NCBI RefSeq assembly: GCF_004114975.1
Contig: NZ_CP030051.1
Span: 5,084,001-5,148,000, forward strand
Origin: Bradyrhizobium guangdongense
GTDB lineage: Bacteria; Pseudomonadota; Alphaproteobacteria; Rhizobiales; Xanthobacteraceae
Direction: 5' to 3'
DNA length: 64,000 bases
Position numbers and translations under genes: made by a program. This document shows positions 40,378 through 49,857 of this stretch, in pieces (positions within the stretch are counted from its first letter, which is position 1; each line of letters begins with the position of its first letter). Under the pieces are notes generated by a model. It searched no databases. It was not told the DNA's origin and worked only from the letters and a program-made list of their open reading frames with translations.

Positions 40378-42729
40378 CTACCATTTGAACGCGGCCGAGA
40401 TTTCGCAGGTCCGCGGCGAGCCCAAGAGGATCTGGTCGGGATAGAACGGATCGCCCCAGATCGCGTAGCGCTTGTCGGTAAAGTTGCGGATCCGAAGGGT
40501 CAGGCGGGCGTGATCGACCGTAGCGAACCCCGTCCTGGGGATGTCCACGAAGGCGTAGAGATCGCCCACCGTATAGGCGTTCATGGTCACGGTGTTGGCG
40601 TCACTGTTGTAGCGGTCGCCGACATGGCGGCCGGTGATGCCGATCTCGACCGGCCAGGGCGTGAAGAAACGCCAGGATGCGCCGCCATTGACGACGATAC
40701 GCGGCACGTTCGGCGGCGTATTGCCCGAGAAGGAACCGCCGGCAAAATCAAAGTCAGCATAGCGCGCATCGACATAGACGATGTTGCCCCATAGCCGCAG
40801 CGGCCCGATCGGGCGGATCGATCCGGCGAGCTCGATGCCCTTCGATTCCTGCCGTCCCGCGATGTTGAGGGTCTGACCGCCGGCCGCGGCATAAACGTTT
40901 TTGCGCAGGATGTCGTAAGCAGAGAACGACCACTCCGCCCTGTTGTCCCACAACAGGTGCTTGACGCCGGTCTCGTAGGAGCGCGCGGTGGTCAGATCCA
41001 GGTTCTGCGCGGGGCCAAGCAGGAAGATGTTGTTGGCCGAGACGTCGGCGCCGGTGGCGTACTGGCTGAAGAAGGTCAAACCGGGCACGGCTTCCCAGGT
41101 GTAGCCGATCCGCCCAGTGACCGGCGCCCAGTCTTTCGTGAATGGGAAGTTCGCCTTCTCCAGACCGTTGACGTCGATCGAATTGCGGTCGAGCCCGATA
41201 TGCTCGACGCGCAGCCCGCCGATCAGCGCAAAGGTACGCGTCAACTTCAACCGGTCCTCGAACGACAGCGCCTCGTTGTCGATGCGCGCGGTCTGCTGCT
41301 GCGTCGTCAACAGCCCGTAGTAGCCCCGGTTGGGATCGACCAGTGAAACGGAGTCGCCGGGAAAATTCGCAGCCCCCGGCCTGACGAAGTCGAGGTAGCT
41401 CGACGACAATGTCGTGACGAGACGATTTCCGAAGCCCGCGATATCGTCATCCCAAATCAGATCGGTGATGTTGCCGACCATGCGCTGGCTGTGCGCGACG
41501 TAGAAGCGGCTGCGATCAACCGTGTTCGTGGCCGTGTTGAACGCCTCGACCTCGTTGTTGAACCATGAGCGCTCCGCGCCGTAGCCATAAGCCTGGCTCT
41601 TCAGCATCAAATCAGGCGCCAACTTCAGCTCGAACCCGCCGCGCAGCCAGACTTCCTGCGCCACGTTCCTGTTATCGAGAACATTGTAGCTGGTGTTGAA
41701 GGTTCGATCGTCGATGGTCACACGCCCGAGATTGGCCCCGTTGAAGTTCGAGACGTGACTTCCGGAGACGATGCCCGCCGTCGCATGCGAGCCGCTGAAC
41801 GCGACCGGAACCAGTGGTGCGCCCCAATAGGCCTTGCCGCGATCCTCGCGATATTCGACGGCGCCCCAGACCTTGAGGCTCTCGGAGACGCGGTAATTGA
41901 GCTGGCCGGAGACATCAAGCGTTTTGGTGTTGGTGTCATCGGCAAACCCGTTGAGGGTGGAACGGCTGACGTCGAGGCGGTAGTCCAGGCCCTGCACGTT
42001 GGTGCTGCCGCCCGAGCCGTAATGGACGCGAAACGAGCTCAGGGAGTCATACGATAAGTCCGCCTCGTTGCGGATCGCTCCGGTGTGCGGCTGCTTGGTG
42101 ACGAAATTGATCGCGCCGCCGGCGGCGCCTTCGCCCGAGATCAGCGAGGCCGGGCCCTTCAGGATTTCCACGGCTTCGAGATTGGCGGTGTCCATGATCC
42201 GGGAAGTCATGTTCTGCGGGCCGATCTTGATGCCGTTGTAGAGCGTGTTGATCTGGCTGTTGGTGAAGCCGCGCATCGAGAACGCCGAGGGCTCGGCGGG
42301 ATTGTCGCCGGCGGTGACGCCGACAGCGCCCTGGGCCACGTCGGAGACTGTGCGGTAGCCCTGCTCGCGCATGGTGTCGGCGGAGATCACCTCGACGGTC
42401 GCGGGTGTCTCGCGCACGGTCAGGCCGAGGCGCGAGGCGCTCTCGGCGACGGCGTTGCTGTTGAGAGGGGTCGGAGCATTCGGGATGACTGGCTTGGATG
42501 CGGCCGTCATCGCGGCCGGCCTGCGCGCTGCCGTACGTCGTGCGCTCGCCGCGTCCCGGCCGGCCGGCCTGTCCTGCTTGCGCGAGGGCGGCGCCGACAC
42601 CTCCACCGGCGGCAGCGGCTCGCGAGCCTGCTGCGCCAACGCAGCCGGCATGTTGAGAACGACAAAAAATATGAGGGCGGAGGATACCAGCAGAAAGCGG
42701 CGTGATCGTACAATACGAGCGGAAGACAA
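40378..42729 (-). CDS. TonB-dependent outer-membrane receptor, siderophore type, under a cobalamin riboswitch
   Basis: Outer-membrane receptor of 783 residues. A signal peptide ends near ALAQ (residue 33). A TonB-box-like LPPVEVSAP and an Arg/Ala/Pro-rich linker precede the plug, which has ETPATVEVISADTM, MRGFTNSQINTLYNG and LKGPASLISGEGAAGGAINF. The beta-barrel ends in FKW, a normal terminal aromatic. By sequence it resembles ferric siderophore receptors rather than BtuB. The start is TTG at 42729; it is supported by a GAGG site and by a hairpin that would sequester that site. The riboswitch upstream implies a cobalamin, cobinamide or cobalt-chelate substrate. Confidence 0.82.
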   Translation of the reverse strand: MSSARIVRSRRFLLVSSALIFFVVLNMPAALAQQAREPLPPVEVSAPPSRKQDRPAGRDAASARRTAARRPAAMTAASKPVIPNAPTPLNSNAVAESASRLGLTVRETPATVEVISADTMREQGYRTVSDVAQGAVGVTAGDNPAEPSAFSMRGFTNSQINTLYNGIKIGPQNMTSRIMDTANLEAVEILKGPASLISGEGAAGGAINFVTKQPHTGAIRNEADLSYDSLSSFRVHYGSGGSTNVQGLDYRLDVSRSTLNGFADDTNTKTLDVSGQLNYRVSESLKVWGAVEYREDRGKAYWGAPLVPVAFSGSHATAGIVSGSHVSNFNGANLGRVTIDDRTFNTSYNVLDNRNVAQEVWLRGGFELKLAPDLMLKSQAYGYGAERSWFNNEVEAFNTATNTVDRSRFYVAHSQRMVGNITDLIWDDDIAGFGNRLVTTLSSSYLDFVRPGAANFPGDSVSLVDPNRGYYGLLTTQQQTARIDNEALSFEDRLKLTRTFALIGGLRVEHIGLDRNSIDVNGLEKANFPFTKDWAPVTGRIGYTWEAVPGLTFFSQYATGADVSANNIFLLGPAQNLDLTTARSYETGVKHLLWDNRAEWSFSAYDILRKNVYAAAGGQTLNIAGRQESKGIELAGSIRPIGPLRLWGNIVYVDARYADFDFAGGSFSGNTPPNVPRIVVNGGASWRFFTPWPVEIGITGRHVGDRYNSDANTVTMNAYTVGDLYAFVDIPRTGFATVDHARLTLRIRNFTDKRYAIWGDPFYPDQILLGSPRTCEISAAFKW

Positions 42730-42735
42730 GGTCTC

Positions 42736-42781
42736 GGACCTCGGCGTGACGTCAGTGGCACGTCACCGCGAACCAAGGTCC
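42736..42781 (-). promoter_or_regulatory. Hairpin that sequesters the ribosome binding site of the receptor gene
   Basis: On the minus strand, 42781-42773 pairs with 42744-42736 (9 bp, one G-U), the latter containing the GAGGTCC ribosome binding region. Inside it, 42766-42760 pairs with 42752-42746 (perfect 7 bp). It ends six bases before the TTG start and probably is the expression platform of the riboswitch. Confidence 0.6.
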
Positions 42782-42855
42782 CATCTTCAGGCTGTCAGCC
42801 GTCCGATGAAGCCGAATGTCTGTACTCCCCGACCGACATCTTCGCGTGTGACCAC

Positions 42856-43040
42856 GGCTGACGGCAGGTCTCCTGGCTCGCGGGTCGTGACCGCTTCGTC
42901 GCCTTCCCGGGACCGAGGACCCAGTGGCTCGTGACGAAGGATTCGCCGCTTACAGTTGCGGGGGCAGCTACGGCATTGGGGATAAATTCCCGGCACCGCA
43001 TTCCCTTTTCATCCCCTCTCGGGGAAACCGTCACGAGCAT
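42856..43040 (-). ncRNA. Cobalamin riboswitch 1
   Basis: On the minus strand the conserved blocks of the AdoCbl riboswitch occur in order: a GGGAATGCGGTGCCGGGAA block, GCTGCCCCCGCAACTGTAAGC, the B12 box core AGCCACTG (42929-42922), GGGAAGGCG, and a final GAGCCAGGAGACCTGCCG. The 5' edge is approximate. It lies about 125 bases upstream of the TonB receptor gene and points at it. Binding of cobalamin is expected to reduce expression of the receptor and PepSY genes. Confidence 0.93.
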
Positions 43041-43119
43041 CTAGGATTACGGCGAAGACGGAGTCAATGTGCCAGACGCGGCGATAAGCCACAGCGGCCA
43101 ACTTCCCTGGGAGATCTGC

Positions 43120-43692
43120 ATGGAAGGCGAGACCTTCCTCTGGCTGATACGTCATGCGCCGGTCGACGGTGCCGCTGGCACCATCCATGCGGCCGACGCG
43201 CCGGCCGATCTCGGCGATCACTCGCAACTAGAGGCGCTGCGCCGGTGCTTGCCGCGCGATGCAGCGAGTTATGCGAGCCCGGCGCGACGCACCGTCGAGA
43301 CCGCACGCGCCCTGGGGCTCGAGCCTGAGCTGGTGCCCGCGTTCGGCGAGCAGGATTTTGGCGACTGGACCGGGCATCGCCATGACGAGCTCGCCGCAAC
43401 CGGTGGCGCGGCTTACGCGCAATTCTGGAGCGATCCGGCGCGTGGACGACCGCCTGACGGAGAAAGTTTTGAAGATCAGGTCGCGCGCGTCCGGCAAGGC
43501 TTCGCGGAGATTGGCGCAGGCCCGGCAACGCTGGTCGTGCATTCCGGCACCATCCGCGCCGCGCTTTGCATCGCGCTTGACCTGACGCCGCAGGCGGCGT
43601 TGCGCTTCGTCGTCGATCCGTTGTCGTTGACCCGGATCGACCGCCTCGCAACCGGCTGGCGTGTCGTGTCGGTCAATCAGCAGGTCAGCTAG
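43120..43692 (+). CDS. Histidine phosphatase, probable alpha-ribazole phosphatase
   Basis: Phosphoglycerate-mutase-like phosphatase of 190 residues. The active site is LIRHAPVDG (an RHA instead of RHG motif), with YASPARRTVETARAL, Glu-Phe-like FGEQDFGDWTG, and the second His in LVVHSGTIRAAL. It probably dephosphorylates alpha-ribazole 5'-phosphate late in cobalamin synthesis (Salmonella CobC), given the genes around it. The ATG at 43120 follows GGGAG at good spacing; a GTG at 43069 is an alternative. Its 3' end overlaps the converging cobT gene by eight bases. Confidence 0.78.
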   Translation: MEGETFLWLIRHAPVDGAAGTIHAADAPADLGDHSQLEALRRCLPRDAASYASPARRTVETARALGLEPELVPAFGEQDFGDWTGHRHDELAATGGAAYAQFWSDPARGRPPDGESFEDQVARVRQGFAEIGAGPATLVVHSGTIRAALCIALDLTPQAALRFVVDPLSLTRIDRLATGWRVVSVNQQVS

Positions 43693-44737
43693 GTCTGTCA
43701 GGCACATTGGCCTGCGCAAACGTCGCCATCTCATTGTGAAGCGCGCAGGCCGCCCGCACCAGCGGCAGCGCGATTGCGGCGCCCGATCCCTCGCCCAGCC
43801 TGAGGTCGAGGCTGATCAGCGGCTGGACGTTCAGCGCGCGCAGCACCAGACGATGGCCCTGCTCCGCCGATTGATGCGACGGCAGCAGGAATGGCTGGCA
43901 CGACGGATTCAGACGGACCGCCGCCAGCGCCGCAACCGACACGATGAACCCGTCGATCAGCACCGGAATGCGCGCCTGCGCAGCCGCGATGATCGCGCCT
44001 GAGATGGCTGCGATCTCGAGGCCGCCGACAGCGCCCAGGATCTTTTCGGGTGAAGCACCCGCCAAGCCGTGACGCCCAATCGCGGCGTCCACCACACGCG
44101 CTTTGTGTGCGCGGCCGGCCGCATCGACACCGGTGCCATGACCCGCAATTTCCTCCGCGCTGCTTCCCAGCAGGCTTGCGGCGATTGCCGCAGACGTCGT
44201 GGTGTTGCCGATGCCCATCTCGCCGAAGATCAAGAGATCGGGCTGGTTGGTCTTCGCCCGCGCCACCGCACGCTGTCCGGCTTCGAAGGCGAATGCCAGC
44301 TCTGCAGGCGTCAGGGCTGGCTCAATGCTAAAATCGCGCGTGCCGTGTCGCGGCTTGTCCGTGACGATGCCCGGCATCTCTTCCTGCGCCAGCGTTCCAG
44401 CGTCAACGACTTCGAGAGTCGAACCAAGCTGGCGCGCCAACACCGAGATCGCGGCACCGCCGGACGCAAAATTCGCCATCATGGCGATGGTCACCGCTTG
44501 CGGATACGCCGAAACGCCCTGCGCGACGATGCCGTGATCGCCGGCGAAGACGATGATCGGCACGCGGGCGGCGCGAGGTCGTTCGGTCGCCTGCAGGCCG
44601 GCAAGCTCGACCGCGAGCTGCTCGAGTCGGCCGAGCGCACCGGTCGGCTTCGTCAGTTGCGCCTGCCGCACGACTGCGGTTTCGCGATCAGCGGCGGAGA
44701 TATCGGGGCATTTCTGAGTGATCCATTCAGGGAGCAT
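43685..44737 (-). CDS. cobT: Nicotinate-nucleotide--dimethylbenzimidazole phosphoribosyltransferase
   Basis: Makes alpha-ribazole 5'-phosphate, the lower ligand of cobalamin. The 350-residue protein has IVFAGDHGIVAQGVSAYP, LIFGEMGIGNTTTSAAI and the C-terminal LGEGSGAAIALP, which holds the catalytic Glu. The ATG at 44737 overlaps the cobF stop region by 11 bases. It is the last gene of the long minus-strand cob operon. Confidence 0.94.
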   Translation of the reverse strand: MLPEWITQKCPDISAADRETAVVRQAQLTKPTGALGRLEQLAVELAGLQATERPRAARVPIIVFAGDHGIVAQGVSAYPQAVTIAMMANFASGGAAISVLARQLGSTLEVVDAGTLAQEEMPGIVTDKPRHGTRDFSIEPALTPAELAFAFEAGQRAVARAKTNQPDLLIFGEMGIGNTTTSAAIAASLLGSSAEEIAGHGTGVDAAGRAHKARVVDAAIGRHGLAGASPEKILGAVGGLEIAAISGAIIAAAQARIPVLIDGFIVSVAALAAVRLNPSCQPFLLPSHQSAEQGHRLVLRALNVQPLISLDLRLGEGSGAAIALPLVRAACALHNEMATFAQANVPDRPS

Positions 44738-45497
44738 GCTGCCTCGCCTCTGGCCTGCGCTTGAGAATGTAACTGTCCATGATCCAGCCGTGACGCTCGC
44801 GCGCGTCCTGCCGCGTAGCGACGATACGCGGGCCCATCTCGGCCAGAGCGCCGGAGATGATGATCTGGTCTGGCATGCCGAGATAGGCGCCCCACCAGAT
44901 GTGAATTCCATCAGGATCGAGCGACTGGAACGCCGTGCCGCCATCGAGCATCACCACCACGGTATCGACACCTTCAGGCCAGCCGCCTTCGCGCAGGCGG
45001 CGTCCTGTGGTGACCAGGAAAGGCTCACCGATGTCGTTGAGCGGCAGCGCATGCGCCGCGCATAGCGCCTGGATCGAGGTGATGCCGGGCACGACCTCGA
45101 TCTTTGGCAGCGGATTGAGCCGCCGCGCGATGCGCAGCGAGGAATCATAGAGCGAAGGATCACCCCAGATCAGCAACGCAACCCTGCCCTCAGTGCCGGT
45201 ATGATCGGCGATCGTCTGCGACCAGGCCGCGGCCACGGCGTCATGCCAATCGTCCACGCCCTTGCGATAATCCGCTTCACCCGCGTCGCGCACGGGAAGA
45301 TCGAATTCGGCGATGCGCGTCGTATCTTTGGTGAGCACATCGGCGCAGATCGTCCGCCTGAGATCGGCGAGATCGGATTTTGCCGTCCCCTTGCGCGGGA
45401 TCAGGATGAGATCGGCCGCGTTGACTGCTTGAATCGCAGCACGCGTGAGCTGCCCGGGATCGCCGCAACCGATACCGATCAGGGAGAGCGTCATCAT
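44727..45497 (-). CDS. cobF: Precorrin-6A synthase (deacetylating)
   Basis: Methylates C1 and removes the acetyl group in the aerobic cobalamin route. It is a marker of that route. The 256-residue tetrapyrrole methylase has SLIGIGCGDPGQLTRAAI at the start, WGDPSLYDSS in the SAM site and EVVPGITSIQALCAAH. It overlaps cobA by four bases and cobT by 11. Confidence 0.92.
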   Translation of the reverse strand: MMTLSLIGIGCGDPGQLTRAAIQAVNAADLILIPRKGTAKSDLADLRRTICADVLTKDTTRIAEFDLPVRDAGEADYRKGVDDWHDAVAAAWSQTIADHTGTEGRVALLIWGDPSLYDSSLRIARRLNPLPKIEVVPGITSIQALCAAHALPLNDIGEPFLVTTGRRLREGGWPEGVDTVVVMLDGGTAFQSLDPDGIHIWWGAYLGMPDQIIISGALAEMGPRIVATRQDARERHGWIMDSYILKRRPEARQHAP

Positions 45498-46225
45498 GAC
45501 GGTCCGCCTTCCGCCAGCGCGCCGAACATGATGACAGCGGCCGTGGACGCAGCACCTCCTCGCGCAAGCTGCTCGGCGAGCTCGGCGAGCGTGGTGCGCA
45601 CCAGCCGCTCGTCGTCGCGGCCAAGGGACTCCGCGAACAGCGCCGGCGTCGTGGGTGCAAGACCGTGCTCGACCAGTCTTGCAACCAGGGCCGGAAAGGT
45701 GCGCCGGCCCATATAGATCACCGTCGTCGCGTCAGGATCGGCCAGCGCCGCCCAGTTCAGATTCGGCGGCAGCTCGCCGGTGACATCGGCGCCGGTGACA
45801 AATTGCACCCGGCGCGAGGTGTGCCGGCGGGTCAGGGGAATGCCGGCCTGCGCGGCGGCGACGCAGGCCGAGGTCACGCCCGGAATGATCTCGTAGCCGA
45901 TGCCGGCTTCACGCAAGGTCTCCAGCTCCTCCTCGAGCCGGCCGAAGATGCCGGCATCGCCCGACTTCAGCCGCACGACGCGCGCGCCGGTCGCGGCGTA
46001 GTCGATCAAGAGGCGGTTGACATGGTGCTGCTTTGTCGAGGGACGGCCTGCCCTTTTCCCGACCGCGACGAGATTGGCACCGGGCCGGGCCAGATCCAGG
46101 ATGGCGCCTGAGGCCAGATCGTCATAGAGCACGACATCGGCTTCGCGCAGCCGCGCGGCACCCTTGAGCGTGAGCAGCTCGGGATCGCCGGGGCCGGCGG
46201 AGACGAAGGAGACAAATCCGCTCAC
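45494..46225 (-). CDS. cobA: Uroporphyrinogen-III C-methyltransferase
   Basis: Adds two methyl groups to uroporphyrinogen III to give precorrin-2, the entry to corrin synthesis. The 243-residue protein has VSAGPGDPELLTLKGA, the VVRLKSGDAGIFGR motif and EIIPGVTSACVAAAQAGIPLT, all SUMT signatures. It lacks the dehydrogenase domain of CysG, so it is of CobA type. Four-base overlaps with cobB upstream and cobF downstream. Confidence 0.94.
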   Translation of the reverse strand: MSGFVSFVSAGPGDPELLTLKGAARLREADVVLYDDLASGAILDLARPGANLVAVGKRAGRPSTKQHHVNRLLIDYAATGARVVRLKSGDAGIFGRLEEELETLREAGIGYEIIPGVTSACVAAAQAGIPLTRRHTSRRVQFVTGADVTGELPPNLNWAALADPDATTVIYMGRRTFPALVARLVEHGLAPTTPALFAESLGRDDERLVRTTLAELAEQLARGGAASTAAVIMFGALAEGGPS

Positions 46226-47532
46226 CGGTCCTCCGCGATCAGATGGAAGAACGTGCCGCTGGCGCGGCCCCGCCGCGAGCCGGTCTCGGCGATGACCGCG
46301 CCGGTGGCGTCGTGCACGACGGCCAGCGGCGTATCGGGCTGCGCGGCGATCGTCGAATAGTGAAACTCGTGCCCGCGCAAGCGCGCGCCGATCTCATGTC
46401 CCGGCATCGGCGCAGCCAGCGTGGCGAGACGATAGCCCAGATGCATGCGGCGCTTGGCAAAGCTGGTCTCGAGCCCAAGCAAGCCCGTCATCTCGTGCCT
46501 GATACCGTCGGCATCGGTCAAAGCGGTGCCCAGCACCATGTATCCCCCGCATTCGCCGTGCACGGGCCGCGTCTCGGCGAAGGCCCGCAGGCCGCTGCGG
46601 AAGCGGGCGTTGGCGGCGATCCTGCCGGCATGAAGCTCGGGATAGCCGCCGGGCAGCCAGCAGACATCGGCACTCGCATCGGGCGTCTCGTCCGCAAGCG
46701 GCGAGAATGTGGAGATCTCCGCGCCTGCCGCACGCCAGGCTTCCAGCATATGTGGATAGACGAAGGAGAACGCGGCATCGCGGGCGAGCGCGATGCGCTG
46801 GCCGGGCGGCGTCACCTTGAGGCCGTTTGCCGCCGGTTGCGGCGACCATGTCGCGGCCGATCGCACCACCGCGTCGAGATCGACGTGCTCGGCGACGAAG
46901 CGCGCAGCCTCGTCGATCAGCTTGCCGATCTCGGCCTGCTCCTCGGCCTGCACCAGGCCGAGATGCCGCTTCGGCAGGCTGATCTCGGCATGGCGCGGCA
47001 GCGCGCCGAACACGGCAATGCCGGCATCGTTGACCGCGCGCCGCACAAGGTCCTCGTGGCGCGGGCTGGCGACGCGGTTGAGCACGATGCCCGCAAGGCG
47101 CACACCGTCGCGATAATCGCGCAGGCCCGCGGCAATCGCCGCCGCGGTCTGCGCCTGCCCGGAGGGATCGATCACCAGAACCACCGGCCAGCCCAGCATC
47201 TCGGCGATATCGGCGGTGGCACCGGTGCCGGAAACACCGCGCGCCGCGACACCGTCAAACAGGCCCATCGAGCCCTCCGCCAGCACGATGTCGGCATCAA
47301 CGCCCCGGCTGACGAGATGCGAAATCATGGCGCGATCCATCGCCCAGCTATCGACATTGACCGAGGCGCGCCCCGTGGCCGCGGCATGGAAAGCAGGATC
47401 GATATAATCAGGGCCGCTCTTGAAACACTGCACGTTCAAGCCGCGAAGGCGCCAGGCACGCGCGAGCGCCAGCGTCAGCGTGGTCTTGCCGACGCCCGAA
47501 GCCGGCGCAGAAATCACAAAGCCTGCCGCCAT
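46222..47532 (-). CDS. cobB: Cobyrinate a,c-diamide synthase (hydrogenobyrinate type)
   Basis: Amidates the a and c side chains of hydrogenobyrinate using glutamine and ATP. The 436-residue protein has the ATP motif ISAPASGVGKTTLTLALA, GPDYIDPAFH, and a class I glutamine amidotransferase domain with the active Cys in VHGECGGYMVLG and His near HEFHYS. The start at 47532 overlaps the cobM stop by one base. Confidence 0.93.
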   Translation of the reverse strand: MAAGFVISAPASGVGKTTLTLALARAWRLRGLNVQCFKSGPDYIDPAFHAAATGRASVNVDSWAMDRAMISHLVSRGVDADIVLAEGSMGLFDGVAARGVSGTGATADIAEMLGWPVVLVIDPSGQAQTAAAIAAGLRDYRDGVRLAGIVLNRVASPRHEDLVRRAVNDAGIAVFGALPRHAEISLPKRHLGLVQAEEQAEIGKLIDEAARFVAEHVDLDAVVRSAATWSPQPAANGLKVTPPGQRIALARDAAFSFVYPHMLEAWRAAGAEISTFSPLADETPDASADVCWLPGGYPELHAGRIAANARFRSGLRAFAETRPVHGECGGYMVLGTALTDADGIRHEMTGLLGLETSFAKRRMHLGYRLATLAAPMPGHEIGARLRGHEFHYSTIAAQPDTPLAVVHDATGAVIAETGSRRGRASGTFFHLIAEDR

Positions 47533-48314
47533 CACGACACCTCCGGAAAGCGCGGCTCGGCACCAACAGGCCGATAGCGGCGATCGTAGTCGGCAGCGTA
47601 AAGGCGGCTCTCGTCGAAATCCGCGGCGCCAAGTGTCTTGCCGACCAGGATCAGCGCGGTGCGCTCCATCTCGGTGCCGACAGCCGCATCGACCGTTGCG
47701 AGCGTGGCACGAACGATGCGCTGGTCCGGCCAGCTCGCGCGCCAGACGATGGCAACCGGGCAATCCGCGCCGTAATGTGGCGTCAGCTCGGCGACGACTT
47801 GGTCGAGCATATGAATCGACAAATGGATGGCGAGCACCGCGCCGGTCGCGGCGAATGCGGCGAGCTTCTCGCCTTCAGGCATTGCACTGGCGCGGCCAGG
47901 CGTGCGCGTCAGCACGACAGTCTGGGCAAGTCCAGGCAACGTCAGCTCAGCCTCAAGCGCGGCCGCTGCGGCGGAGAACGAGGGAACGCCCGGGGTTACC
48001 GTGAAGGATATGCCGAGCGCGCCCAGGCGGCGAAGCTGCTCGCCCATCGCCGACCAGATCGAGACATCGCCGGAATGCAGTCGCGCGACATCTTTGCCCT
48101 CTGCGTGCGCGGCTGAGATCTCGGCGATGATTTCGTCGAGCGACAGCGGCGCGGTGTTGACGATGCGCGCGCCGGGCGGGCAATGCGCCAGCACGCCCTC
48201 GGGCACCAGCGATCCCGCATAGAGGCAGACCGGGCAGGCGGCGATCAAATCGCGCCCGCGCAGGGTCAGCAAGTCAGGTGCGCCCGGCCCGGCGCCGATG
48301 AAATGCACGGTCAT
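47532..48314 (-). CDS. cobM: Precorrin-4 C11-methyltransferase
   Basis: Tetrapyrrole methylase of 260 residues that methylates C11 of precorrin-4. It begins [18 protein letters not shown] and has [30 protein letters not shown] and [20 protein letters not shown], which fit CobM/CbiF. It overlaps cobE by four bases. Confidence 0.93.
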   Translation of the reverse strand: MTVHFIGAGPGAPDLLTLRGRDLIAACPVCLYAGSLVPEGVLAHCPPGARIVNTAPLSLDEIIAEISAAHAEGKDVARLHSGDVSIWSAMGEQLRRLGALGISFTVTPGVPSFSAAAAALEAELTLPGLAQTVVLTRTPGRASAMPEGEKLAAFAATGAVLAIHLSIHMLDQVVAELTPHYGADCPVAIVWRASWPDQRIVRATLATVDAAVGTEMERTALILVGKTLGAADFDESRLYAADYDRRYRPVGAEPRFPEVS

Positions 48315-48679
48315 GGGCCGTCTCCTTCGGCAATCGCGGCGGTCGCGGTGCGATCCTGCGAGACGACCCGCGTCGCGATAATCCGCGCGCGAGCGCCGGC
48401 TGCTGCGAGTGCCGCCGCCTCGGCAACGGAGCCGGTGCCGAACTTTTCGACGACGAGCTCCGACTGCGTAGGCGTGTCGATCCGCGCGAGTTCATCGGCC
48501 GGTACCGCCTTGATCGGCACGCCGCACTCGCGCGCGAGCTGCTTCAGGGCCTCTGCATCGGCCTTTTCGCTCACGGTCGCCACAGCCGTGAGGCCATTGG
48601 GACCGCCGGCTGCTGCTAGCGCTTCGCGCAACGAGGCGAGCGTCACGTCCTTTTTGAATCCGAGCCCGGCGACCTTCAT
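48311..48679 (-). CDS. cobE: Cobalamin biosynthesis protein CobE (CbiG C-terminal domain)
   Basis: Small protein of 122 residues equivalent to the C-terminal domain of Cbi[21 protein letters not shown] at the start and [20 protein letters not shown] in the middle. Its exact role in the aerobic pathway is not settled. The longer open frame upstream in this frame is a shadow of cobL. It overlaps cobL and cobM by four bases each. Confidence 0.85.
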   Translation of the reverse strand: MKVAGLGFKKDVTLASLREALAAAGGPNGLTAVATVSEKADAEALKQLARECGVPIKAVPADELARIDTPTQSELVVEKFGTGSVAEAAALAAAGARARIIATRVVSQDRTATAAIAEGDGP

Positions 48680-49857
48680 CGCACCACACTCCACTGCGCC
48701 ACCGGCCGCGCCGCCTCCCACGAGCGATAACGGCCGAGCGGAGCGGCATGCGCAAACTCGACACGCATCAACTCGCCGCCGTGTTGCTGATGCAGCTCCC
48801 CGAGCAGCGCCTCCGTCTCCAGCGTGACTGAATGGGCAACGACCCGTACGCCTGGCTTGAGCCGCGACCAGATGACATCGAACATGGCGCGGTCGAGACC
48901 ACCGCCGATGAAGACGGCATCGGGTGCCTCGCACGCAGCCAGTGCTTCGGGAGCTTTTCCGGCGAGAATGGTGATGCGGTGCGCCAATCCGAACGCGGCC
49001 GCATTGTCGCGAATATTCGCGGCACGATCCTCGCGCAGTTCGATCGCTGTTGCCGTTCCACCGCACAGCGCCCACTCGACCGAGATCGAGCCCGAGCCGG
49101 CGCCGATGTCCCACAGCCGCTCGCGCGGACGCGGCGCCAGGGCCGAAAGCGCGAGCGCGCGCACCGGCCGCTTGGTGATCTGGCCGTCATGGGCGAACAG
49201 ATCGTCCGACAATCCAGAGCTGCGGGGAAGACCCTGCCCTCCCCGCGCCTGGACCGCCACCGCCACCAGGTTTCCGGGAACATCTTCAGCAAACAGATCG
49301 GCGCGGTGCTGATCGATGGATTCTCGCGGACCGCCGAGTGCCCGGAGAGACCAGAGAAGCGAGGCGCCCCATCCGCGTCGGGTCAGCCATTTGGCGAGCT
49401 CACCGGCGGCCTTCCCGTCGCGCACGAGGCAAATGATGCGCGCATCTTGCGCCAGATGCGGAACAAGACGCTCGAAGGGTGCGGCGTGGAGACCCAGGCA
49501 GGCGGTTGCTTCGAGGCGCCAGCCCAGCCTCGCGGCAGCGAGCGAGAAGGTCGATGGCGCCGGATGCGCGATCCATTCGTCGTCCCGCAGCTTCTCGGCA
49601 AGACCTGCACCGGCGCCATGCCAGAACGGATCGCCGGAGGCGAGCACCGCCGTCGGTCGCCCGCGGCAGCTCAACACGATCTTCGCATCGAATGGCACCG
49701 ACCACGCGCGGCCACGGCTTCCGGCATCTGCAAGTGCGAGGTGCCGCTCACCGCCAAACACAATTTCTGCGTCGGCGAGTGCCTTTCGACTTGCCTCGGA
49801 CAGCCCGGCAAGGCCATCTTCGCCAATACCGATGATGGTCAGCCAGGGATCAGACAT
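48676..49857 (-). CDS. cobL: Precorrin-6Y C5,15-methyltransferase (decarboxylating)
   Basis: Bifunctional enzyme of 393 residues. The N-terminal tetrapyrrole methylase (CbiE-like) begins MSDPWLTIIGIGEDGLAGLS; the C-terminal SAM methyltransferase and decarboxylase (CbiT-like) has LWDIGAGSGSISVEWAL. It methylates C5 and C15 and decarboxylates the acetate of ring C. The ATG at 49857 shares the bases CATG with the ATG of cobK on the other strand. An AAGGG site is nine bases upstream, inside cobK. Confidence 0.93.
   Translation of the reverse strand: MSDPWLTIIGIGEDGLAGLSEASRKALADAEIVFGGERHLALADAGSRGRAWSVPFDAKIVLSCRGRPTAVLASGDPFWHGAGAGLAEKLRDDEWIAHPAPSTFSLAAARLGWRLEATACLGLHAAPFERLVPHLAQDARIICLVRDGKAAGELAKWLTRRGWGASLLWSLRALGGPRESIDQHRADLFAEDVPGNLVAVAVQARGGQGLPRSSGLSDDLFAHDGQITKRPVRALALSALAPRPRERLWDIGAGSGSISVEWALCGGTATAIELREDRAANIRDNAAAFGLAHRITILAGKAPEALAACEAPDAVFIGGGLDRAMFDVIWSRLKPGVRVVAHSVTLETEALLGELHQQHGGELMRVEFAHAAPLGRYRSWEAARPVAQWSVVR

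Noticed and set aside
46243..47577. A 444-codon plus-strand open frame opposite cobB
   Set aside because: No recognisable domain; cobB on the minus strand has all expected motifs.
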